DNA from: Hydrangea macrophylla
Taxonomy: Eukaryota; Streptophyta; Magnoliopsida; Cornales; Hydrangeaceae
NCBI GenBank assembly: GCA_033977485.1
Contig: CM066992.1
Coordinates: forward strand, 104,457,450 to 104,521,449
DNA: 64,000 nucleotides
Direction: 5' to 3'
Under the pieces are notes generated by a model. That model did no database searches. It was not told the origin of the DNA and saw nothing but the letters and a program-made list of their open reading frames with translations. Position numbers and translations under genes: made by a program. This document shows, piece by piece, positions 45,247-55,100 of this stretch. The first letter of the stretch is position 1; the number at the start of each line of letters is the position of its first letter.

Positions 45247-47251
45247 TCAGCCCCTCCTCCCGGAGCAGTCTCTCCTCCCGGGGGCGACCTCCCCTCCTAG
45301 AGCATTATTCTCGCTTGGGGCAGCGTCCTCAGCAAGCCCGATCCCAGTAGTGGGCACCATGTCCCAGTAATCGGAATCTATCTCCTCGTAAGGGGAGGTG
45401 TCCCACTCTGGGTTATCCCGAGCCAGCCTCCTCTTCAGGTCCTCGTAACCCAGTTTGAACCCATCATCAAAGGTCTTCCCCGAGGACTTGGAGGCCTCCA
45501 CCACCTCCAATAGCGCCTTCTCCCTGGCCTCCGCCACCGTATGACTAGCCCGGGCGGTCTCCAGCCCCGTCAGAGCTACCGCCAACTCCTCCTGGGCCAC
45601 TCCCAGGTTCAGGACCAAGTCCTTGACCCTGTTTTTCTCCACTGTCAAGGCCCTCTCTTTCGCCTCCAGGGCCATCTGCCCCTCTGCCAGGGTAGCTTCA
45701 GCAGCAGTGGCCCTCCTCGCTAGGGAAGACAAGAAGGACTCGGTTCCAGCGGCCATGCAGCCGACCTACAAAGTCAAACCAAAATCGGTCGGTCGCTAAT
45801 GCAAACAGAATAAACAAAAGTCAGAAGACAGGGTAGAATCACTTACGATGTGGGAGAGGATGTATGGCCACCCCTAGAAGGCCTGGGGAGATAGGTTGGC
45901 GTACCTATCCACTTGGCTTGGGAGAAGGCACGGCCCGACCCTCTCCCGAATCTCCGTCGACTCCTCCATAGGTGTCCCGGACGGTATATCCGCCCGGGGA
46001 GCATTTTTTTCCACCACTACCACACGGGGAGTCGACGTCTCCCCGGGGCCCTAGTGAACCGTCAGCCCACGTCTGATCTTCCTGAGGGGGCGGTCGCTAC
46101 CAATGGCCTCGGCGGCCGGCCTCTTTCCTTTCGCCGCCATTCGAGCGGCGGCGATAGCCTGTGCAGCCCTTAGCTACTCTGGATTTCTCCTAGGGCCCAT
46201 TTCTACAAAAAAAGATGGGTCATGAGGTCAGTAATTGGGAACAATAAAGTGATGAAGAATGGACGAAGCCAAATAGTTGACCAAACACTTACCGGGATGA
46301 TTGGGGAAAAGATAGGAGCCTTAATGGGTTGGTCTGGCTGGTGATCACCTTTCCGATCTCCCCTAATCCTCTCTTGGCACTCTTCTGGAATGCTCGGTAG
46401 ATCAGTTGACCCCACTGAAAAAAAAACCGTAAAGCAATTAGTTCCATTATCGTAACAGGAAGTGAAAAGAAACAAAAAAGAGACATAGGATGGGCTTACT
46501 CCTCAGCTTACCTGCCCAGGAAGTCCTTAGTTGGACCCCTGGGGCTTCCTCACAAAGCCCAGGGGTGGACACTTGGAAGAACTTGTTCTTCTACCCTTTG
46601 TTGTTGCTCGGGCAGTTGATGATGATTTTCTTCCCCTGCTGAGCCCCCCAGAGAAAAGAACCCGATTTCCCCATGCACGGGGAATGGCCGGTGGGTCCAG
46701 AAAAACTCTTGGAGGATAAGTTTTTACCCGAAGACTTGGGGCCATAGGGAGATGGACCCCATCAGGAACCTCCAACCATTCAGGGCTAACTGCCCAGGAG
46801 CGATCCCAAGATAGATCAGAGCATCCCGGGCAACTGGGTGGAGGGGGATGCGGAAGCCAGACATGAAGGCATCATCATAGAGGGTGACGAGGCCGGGATG
46901 GTGAATGTGAGCCCCGCCGACATGTACAGACAACGAGAAATTGTCAGGGATAGTGTACTTATCCCTAATCCGGCCGAGGTCTTGGGTGTACAAGGTCGAA
47001 GGAATGAACTCGCAGGCAAATGCTACATCAGGGTCAGAGTCCCCAGGCACCTAATCATTGGAACCCCGCGAGACGGAGGCCACTGGGGCCTCCTGGTCTG
47101 ACCCGTCGTCTGAAACCCGGATAGGGATCCTACCCTCACTGTGTTGCTCAGACGAGGAGGCAGAAGGCGGGTCCAAACTGGTGCTAGGGGTCCCCGACCA
47201 CGACTCTTCGCCTTCTGACCGGGAAGTCGAATCAAAATTAGAGTGACACAT
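45247..47251 (-). pseudogene. Antisense gene of element B with 'putative gypsy type transposon' domain
   Basis: Reads on the minus strand from about ATG 47251 (MCHSNFDSTSRSEGEE), with an acidic, Ser-rich N-terminus. The core is FSLSVHVGG, FRIPLHPVARDALIYLGIAPGQLALNGWRF (in two pieces, 46960-46750), then NCPSNNKG*KNKFFQV near 46600. This is the pattern of the plant family named 'putative gypsy type transposon' (PF04195 as I recall it). A splice acceptor (TTTTTTTCAG) and a donor (CCG then GTAAGTGT) bound an exon at about 46293-46414. The last exon, 45765-45247, encodes a long Ala/Glu/Leu coiled coil (ATAAEATLAEGQMALEAKE). Breaks: stops at 47051 and about 46604 and a frameshift near 46720. Function unknown. 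Confidence 0.6.
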
Positions 47252-48065
47252 CACTGGTACTCCTACAGCGGAATGAGGAAGCAAATAGTGATCTAGGTTA
47301 CAAAGGGGGCAAGGTCAAGAGCCTAAACGACAGGGTGTACAAGGTCCTCACAGTCAGGTAATACTCGATCAAAACCACCCCAGGACAACCCGCGCGGATA
47401 AGCAGCCATGTTGTACTACCTGACCTAACAAAAAAGCAGAACCTAAAGAGGAAGAAATCCCACTCCTGCGTGAACCCTAGTGGATTCGTCCTCTCCAGCT
47501 TCACTTGGGCAAGAAGGAGAAAGAGGAAAAGAAAGAGTGCAGTGAATTAAAGCTAGGGAATCAGAGACTTACAAGAGTTAAAGCAGGGAAAAGAGCTCAG
47601 GAAGATTGACCGGGAAACTTTTCTCTGGTAATCTCTATCTTCAAACAGCAGGAATGGAAGAAATGAACAAGTGTCCCTTATATAGGAAACATGGACTGTC
47701 CAGATCAAATAAGATCCAACAGCCAAGACGCTTTCCGGCCAAACCGCCCGACAGCTGTCCCCTAGGGCACGTGAAACGACGCCTCAAAAGGTGCGCGCAT
47801 TTAATGCTAGAATGACGGTTCAGTTACAATTCAACTGTTCGGTTACCCTCATGTCGACCGCGTTAGATCCTGACCAGGCCAATCCTTAGCTGACACGTGG
47901 TAGGGGCCCACTCCCAGGCCCATGGTTCCACCGATCGAGTAGAGTCCCGGGTTTGCACAAGCGGTCGGCCTTATCCGGGACGAGGCTTCGACCTCGGCCC
48001 CAGATGGTTTTTCAGATCAGTACTAATTTTCAACCCTTATCTGATGGAGCATCACATTAGCTTCG
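47252..48065. other. Non-coding 3' region of element B
   Basis: No supported gene; short ORFs here have no recognisable content. The sequence upstream of the antisense start may hold its promoter. It ends near the polypurine tract GAAAATGGGGGGCAGT (48065-48080). Confidence 0.45.
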
Positions 48066-48080
48066 AAAATGGGGGGCAGT
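48065..48080 (+). other. Polypurine tract of element B
   Basis: GAAAATGGGGGGCAGT directly precedes the 3' LTR start TGATAGG at 48081. Confidence 0.7.
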
Positions 48081-48687
48081 TGATAGGTACAAAAATATCA
48101 GGTCAAAGTCAAATTACCACATCATTCGAAAAGGGTGCTCCCTACTTAGCTTTCCCGGGCTGTCCAGCACAAACCGCCCGGTCCGAGCCCATGGCTCGGT
48201 TATGCGATGCAAGGTGAACCCCCAGTGGGAACTGCTCGGTCGCATCCTAGGGCTTGCTTCGCAAGCGTCCAAGCAGCTTCCTATCTCGGCTAAAAGACTT
48301 ATGGAAGGGGCAAATAGTTTCCAAAAGCACTTAGGAAACTCTCCTAATTCATATAAATCAGTTGCCATTAGATTAGGCTTCCTAATCTAAATTACTTACC
48401 TTGTATGAGTGGCCTCTTGTATCTATAAAAGAGGCCCCTCGCCCTCATTGAAGGGGGATTCCTATTCTAGAGAATATCAAGACATACACGCATATACCCG
48501 CCCGGTTTTTGGGAGTGCCGCCCTCTTTGTTGGCTCATCAAATGTCGCCGGTGATCTGTTAGTGAAAGCGCTCCAATGCACCCGTGGACGTAGGTCACCT
48601 CATTAACGGGACCAAACCATATACAAAAACTTGTCTCTCTCTCCTTAAACTGCTCTATTTCATCTTAACCAAATTTTGGCATCATCA
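48081..48687 (+). mobile_element. 3' LTR of element B (607 bp)
   Basis: It starts TGATAGGTAC and ends GGCATCATCA, followed by target duplication CTTAG (48688-48692). The TATA box TCTATAAAAG is at 48423. It matches the 5' LTR at 9047-9656. Confidence 0.85.
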
Positions 48688-50596
48688 CTTAGTAAAGTGA
48701 ATACATATTCCTAAAGGATCATATGTTTGAGAGAGGAATTATAGTTTGATTGTTAGATTCAAGAGAAACCAAGTGTTCAAAGTTCATAGAATTGAGTAAG
48801 ACCTTAGGATTCTCTTGCTAGATCTTCAAATATGAGATCTATGATGGAGATCCATTAAGGCTAAATCCATGAATCTCTTTGTATTTTATTAACTTATTTC
48901 ATTAATCACAATCATGCTTGATCTTAATTCCCTCTAGAATTATGGATCAAGTTTGATTCAAATAATGGTGTAGTGAATCCATTAACCAACTGTGATCAAA
49001 GATTTTTCATTAAATCATGGTCCATTGGAATGGGATGAGACCAATTGGAGGATGTTCATAACTCATATAAGTACCATTGTAATTTTTGTTTTGTTGAGAT
49101 TTTGTAGTGAGGATGGTTTGATCTTATGATTTGTGAACTAGTCACTCTCTGTCCAAAATTTCAGAACAGTAAACCCATTTTAAATTAAGTAAATCAGAAC
49201 CTTAGTCAAACCCTTTTAACCTCAAGTAAATTTTCCTATGAACTTTAATGCGTTAATAATATCTCCTAAAAATATTGAAGTCATTATGATTCGTTTACTA
49301 TTTTTAGAAAATCATACAAAAGGTCTGGACAGAGAGTTGTAAATTTCTGAGTGATGTCTAGTCTTGGTCCAATTCCCAGAGATTTGGACTATTTGATCTT
49401 TGATTTCCTTTTTGGGTTAGAAACTAGACTCACAGAGGCACATCATATCCAAAAATCATTAAGATCCAACAGTTGGAAGTCTGTTTTTCTATTTTTGAAA
49501 TTCTGGTCTACTCTCTGTAATTATGAAACTCTGTCACAGTTTTGATAAACTTTACAAATGATGATCCAAACGTCCTTCATATGATCTAAGACTTGAAATA
49601 TATTTTGATTATGATCAATTGAACTTAATTCCAGAGGCTAAATGATCCAAATTAGTGAATAATTCATAAGCTCATTCTTGTTCATGTCCATGCATTCATT
49701 CATGTATGATGATACTTATGATTAGAACTAATTCTTGGATTAAGTTGAATTTAGTTGAACATAATTGAACATAACCATGGATTCCTTATGATCATGTTGG
49801 GATTATAACATCTCTATATGAACATCACTTTAGCTCCTAGTTGAGACTTGTATATCTATAGAGGTGCTATGTTTCCAACTAGTTAAAAGGAATTCATAGT
49901 TATGTCAATTCCTTCTCTACTTGATAGATTTAAGCTAGAAGTTTAGGAATGATTATTTGATATTATATCTTGTCTAAAGCATGTGGATTAACCCTTGTTT
50001 TGTAGCGCTTTTTGAGGTACAATTTCTTAACCCTTCTCTAGTTTATTATTACTTCCTGATTTTATTGATTTTCGACTTCATGCGCGACACCTTAGATTAG
50101 GGTTTGCCTTATGTGTATATATGTGTTAGAGACTCTTTTTCTAGGATTTCTTCATTGCACGTTTCCTTTCGCAGCTAGATCACAGGTAAGTTCCCTCGTT
50201 CCCTATGGCACTTCATATTACTTGCTAATTGAATTACGTGATTTTGAATGCTATTTCATCTTTAGTAATTTTATACCCTTTTCAACATGCTTTTGTAATG
50301 TATGTATATATCTATGTATTAGTTGAGGGCATGCTTAGATAGTTAATTCGATTAAAAGGATGTTGAGTAGAGGCCTATCATGAGATAGAATGAGAGGGGG
50401 TGTTTTAGTCTTCCGAACTCCTTCCCCTCTCATTCCATAATCCCCAGACCTAGAATTTCTAGTTTCTACAAAAGATCAGTTTGCTTTAAAACGGTTTCTA
50501 AATTTTCCTTTTAAAAACAAAAAATTAAGTGGCGACTCGTATTTTGAATTTGAAAAAGTTTTAAATGAAAAGCGTGGCTAGCCTGCAGTATCCACA

Positions 50597-50845
50597 GCTA
50601 CTTGCTTGGTTTGGGAACCGACCCTGCTAGAACAATTGGGTGCAATGGTTGATAAACTTTGGACTTGCCCTTGGCATCGCGGTTTAAGACATTGGATTTG
50701 CCGATATACCAGATGAATGCGTATCTCTCTCCTGGAGACTAATTGATGTGTTTAAGATGTTTAAAGCATGAATTGCCATACATGCATATGTTAGAATTGT
50801 ACACTCAGCATATAGCTGAGCAGTGGAGATTTACTCCATTGCAGG
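50597..50845. other. Short unique stretch between element A and the MITE
   Basis: Unassigned sequence. It ends with TTACTCCATTGCAGG, which looks like a plant 3' splice site, and the last 8 bp (ATTGCAGG) are the target duplication of the MITE. A possible small exon follows the MITE (GTGATAAGAAGAAAGGAAAG..., 51680 on). I do not recognise a gene. Confidence 0.35.
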
Positions 50846-51673
50846 TAGGGGTGCATATGAGCCGAGCTTTCAAGGCTCGGCTCGAGCTCAAGCTCAGCTC
50901 GAATGATTTGAACCTGGCTCAAGCTCGGCTCGAGCTCGCCTAAAATTTAAATGAGCCAGCTCGAGCTCGGCTCGATAAAAATCCAATCAGATCATGCTCG
51001 GCTCGATAAAATTAGAAAATCAAGCTTGATCTCTATCTCAAAGTGAAGCTCGGCACAAAAATCTCAAAAGCTCGGCTTGAAGTCATTGCACGGAGACTGC
51101 AAGAAGCATAACAATTCTCGGCCTTTATAGGCATCACTCCTTGTGTAGCTCCTCTAATGTCCCTATGTGGGACTCTTCTACTGGCAGTTGGCACGGTGCA
51201 TTTAGTTCTTTGAGTCAATGTTGAGAAGTGCCTCAAAGAACAAGTGTGGCCCATAGTATTTAGTTCTTTCTTGTAGTCCATATAGTGCTACTATTGTTTT
51301 AATTGTATGTTATATAATATAATCATAAAATATACCGTTAAAAAATCAATATAAATATATATACATAGTATTATATATAATTATAGTATTAATATAAATA
51401 CAAAAATATTTGTGAAGTATAGTATTATATATATATATATATAATTAATATAAATACATATATGCGAGCCTATTAACAAGCTTTTTCACGAGCCTACTTA
51501 ACGAGCCTCAATTGAATGTGTTCACGAGCTTTCAGGTGTGCTCAAGCTTGGCTCGTTTACCAAACAAGCTTGGTATTCGAGCTCGAGCTTTGGCTCATTT
51601 ATTAAACGAGCTGAGAAATTATCGAGGCAAGCCGAGAGCCCTTGTTGAGCGACTCAGCTCATATGCACTCCTA
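50846..51673. mobile_element. hAT-type MITE (828 bp)
   Basis: Terminal inverted repeats are TAGGGGTGCATATGAGC and, at the other end, GCTCATATGCACTCCTA, with one mismatch. It is flanked by the 8-bp duplication ATTGCAGG (50838-50845 and 51674-51681), the size typical of hAT transposons. Subterminal runs of GGCTCGAGCTC words occur at both ends and could bind transposase. There is no transposase gene, so it is non-autonomous. Confidence 0.92.
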
Positions 51674-51856
51674 ATTGCAGGTGATAAGAAGAAAGGAAAG
51701 AAGAAGAGTGAGGTCGGTGGGACGACGGGAATATTCTTGTATATGTTTTTGTTCCATTCCAAGAATGTAATATAAGTTTTGAGAATTAGAAGAATGTTTT
51801 AATTAACTTGAATCTTGGAATGGATTCGTAGGATTATAATTATACTTTAAAGATGT

Positions 51857-52196
51857 TGTAATACAGTTAAGATCTCTATGATTTGAGTTTGGTATGTGTG
51901 GTTAATCCCTGAATGAGATTGAACAACCTTAGAAAGATGGAATTCAGCAGGATGTGCAGAAATTGGCAAAACAGTCAACTGGACCGGGGTCCAGTCGACT
52001 GGACATGCTATTTAAACAAAATTTCTTCTTCAGTTTTCAGAAAACAGTTGACTGAGGTTGAAAAACAGTCACTGGTGTTTCAAAACAAGACTTTCTACTC
52101 GATTTCGTCCAGTCGACTGGATGGGTATCAATCGACTGGAAGTTTGACACCACAATCGACTGGGTCCCCGACACAGTTGACTGGATTGCTACTTTC
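51857..52196 (+). mobile_element. Possible LTR fragment with CAGTCGACTG word array
   Basis: The sequence from TGTAATACAG (51857) resembles the start of Tekay-type LTRs. From 51966 to 52187 it holds six or seven variants of CCAGTCGACTGG. It is cut at 52196 by an old solo LTR. After that LTR, 57937-58106 ends in GGGGTGTGACA, a Tekay-type LTR end, so both may be one LTR of about 510 bp. No target duplication was found, so its limits are uncertain. Confidence 0.4.
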
Positions 52197-55100
52197 TGTC
52201 ACGCATCGATGTTGCATAAATAGGGAAAGCAATTAATTTCCTTTATGGACCCGTAAATCGCGACAGTTTGAAGGATCAATTCCGTCCCAAACGTCAAGCA
52301 GTATAATAACTTAAATTAGAGTAAGAGCAATCAAGGCTTATAAAAATTTTCAAAGATAATAGTTATTACACCATATAGAAATCTTAAGGCACATTCCACC
52401 TTGCACTAATAATAATATCTATTACATCAATCCTTATTACAAGTTCAGTTTACAAATAAAAGAAGAATTTAAATCATTTCTCTCCAGGAGTAGTTGTTCT
52501 CAATTCGCAAAATCGTATTGTCCATCCTGATCATAACCTGAAAAGCCTAGACATAATTGTTCAGGGCGCATCAACGTCGTCAGCTTCAAGAAGCTGGTGA
52601 GTATTAAAAACATATGTTTGTAATGTAAAACATACTTTCTTACCATTTTTGTTTCATAGGTTTATTATTCAACGTGTTAAAAATACAGGAGTGAATTCGT
52701 ATTTAAAAAGAAATAAAAGGACAACATAATGATATTCAATCAATATAACATATGACTGTGCATGAAACAATGCAGCCAACTCATCTCACTGACTCTTTTA
52801 CCTCGATTATGAAACCCAACACAAACGGTTCCCCTAAACCACCGGCCTACGGCCGTTAGGTTTAGAATATCTGTCGATATGCCTGCCGTATCTGAGTCAG
52901 CCTGAACGTACCTAGACATTCAAGGTTATAATAACCCAATCGGTCTGTCGTATCCGAGTCAGCCTAGACACGATCGGACTGGCATGTCGTATCCGAGTCA
53001 ACCTGGGCTCAATCCCTCTTAATTAACCTGCCGTATCCGAGTCAGCCTGGGATAATTAAGGCTATAACATAACACTAACTGGTCTGCCATATCCGAGTCG
53101 GCCTGGGCTCAATCCGTCTTAATTAACCTGTCGTATCTGAGTCGGCCTGGGATAATTAAGGTCACCACGAAACATAACTCACACTCTCCACTCTTGTCAA
53201 CTTACCATCACACACCATGCATGTCAACTCGACTTTAAGATGTATATCACATGACTTATACGGGAAATACATAATTACTAGAAAGTAACAACAACGAGCT
53301 TACGAGAAATCAAGTCTTTTTAACTTAATCTTTTTAAAACAGATTCTGAAGTAACATATATCCCAAATTGTCACGCCCCGACGTAGCATAAATAAGGAAA
53401 GCATTTAACTTCCTTTATGGACCCGTAGGTCGCGACAGTTTGAAGGATCGATTCCGTCCCAAACGTCGAACAACAAAACATAATAATCAGAGTAGAGCAA
53501 TCAAGGCTTACAAAATTTTCTAAGTTATTACATAATACAGTACGGGGTCATCTAAAGGCACAGACCGCCTTAAAACAAAATAATAGCTTAATGTCTATTA
53601 CAGTCATCCTCAAAACAAAACAGTTTAAAACTTAAAGCATAAAACTAATAAACAGTTTCTCTCATTCCGAAAGCAGCCATTCTCAATTAGCATAGTCGTA
53701 CGATTCCTCCTGGTTATAACCTGAAAAGCCTGAACACGGATGTCCAGGACACATCAACGTCGTCAGCTTCAAGAAGCTGGTGAGTATTAAAAACATAACT
53801 TTGAATGTAAAACATACTCACTTACCATTTTCCAATTTCCATTTAAAATTCACAAGTTTATATTTAAGATAAAGAGTTTGTTTAGAAAACAATCACAACA
53901 TTATTTAAAAGATAAATTCACACGTATGTGACCGTGTATGAGAACGATGCACCATCTCATCTGACCGACTCTTTTCTCTCGACAAAACCCAACAACCCAC
54001 TATCTTACTCCTGGTATCTTTGAAACACTAAGATAGCAACACTTTAGCAACGGGGCGCCAGGGAGTGTCCAGTTTGCCTCACACTTTGGTCCGGGGTACC
54101 AGGGAGTGTCCAATGCCTCACACTTTGAATACCCTAACCGCCATGCAAATACCGGGGCAACCCCTCACGCAGTATCTAGACTCGAGTATCAGGGAGTGTC
54201 CGTAGGCCACACTTTAGCACTACCATGGGTGCCAGTGAGTGTCCAAGTTCGGCGTCACACACTTTAACGCTTCCATGGGCGTCAGGGAGTGTCCATATTT
54301 GCCACCGTCGCATTTCAAAGATACCCTCTCCGCAATCTCAACCATAACCGCAACCACAACCACAACCACAAACTCAACCACAACCACAACCACAAACTCA
54401 TACTCTTTCCACACTACCATTACTCTTTTCCACACAAACTGACACCCACATGCATGTACCACTGACCCCACATGAATGATATGCACTTGAACCTAAGCAA
54501 CAATACTGAATTAAAGGAACAACACGCGTACGGGAATTGATAAGTCATAATACAGTGTTTTAATCATTACAAACATAATTAATAGCATTATGTATTAATA
54601 AAATTCCCAAACAGAACATTATCAGTACTTAAAAGTTGAACCAAACAGTCCCTTAACAGAAAACAGACAAAAACAGAAACTGCCAGAATTCGCGGGCGCG
54701 GGCCGCTCGCGCGATAAGCCCAATTTTCCTTTTATAATATAAACTTTTCTGTCTGCCTGAAAAAGCCAGGGTCGCGCGCGCGGATCGCTCGCGCGAAGCG
54801 TCTCTCGCGCGATCTGCCTAAATTCCATTTTATATATATAAACTCTTCTGTCTGCCTGGGGAAGCAAGGATCGCGCGCGCGGATCGCTCGCGCGCACGGA
54901 TCGCTCGCGCGAGGGGTCGCTCGCGCGGGCCGCTCGCGCGATTCTCGCGCGCGCGATCGTGGCGCGAGATGAAGCTGAGGCTTCTTCTTCCCCGCAGAAA
55001 CTGCTCTGTTTCAGCTTAAGGGGTCCAAAATGACCCATTTTGCATTTCTAAAGTATATAGGACATATAATATATGATTCTCTTCGGTTTTTCACAAGGAT

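Larger units (their letters stand above)
9047..48687 (+). mobile_element. Element B: Tat-lineage Ty3 retrotransposon, heavily interrupted
   Basis: It is bounded by two LTRs of about 608 bp (9047-9656 and 48081-48687) and flanked by the 5-bp duplication CTTAG (9042-9046 and 48688-48692), which restores the split LTR of element A. Order: LTR, primer-binding site, gag (broken by element C at 10749), rest of gag, protease, RT, RNase H, archaeal-type RNase H, integrase remnant, element D, an antisense gene, polypurine tract, LTR. The second RNase H and the antisense gene fit the Tat (Retand-like) group. gag and pol carry many stops, and the integrase core is deleted, so it is not autonomous. Confidence 0.85.
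7745..50596 (+). mobile_element. LTR of element A (right copy), split by element B
   Basis: The LTR starts TGTAGACACCCC at 7745 and ends AGTATCCACA at 50596. It is interrupted at 9046 by element B and resumes at 48693. The two pieces total about 3.2 kb. The left piece has a GC word array (8157-8246) and a TATA box (TATATAAGG at 8330). The right piece matches the second half of the left LTR (for example ATGCGCGACACCTTAGA near 50080). Continuity across the gap is supported by the 5-bp target duplication flanking element B. Confidence 0.75.
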
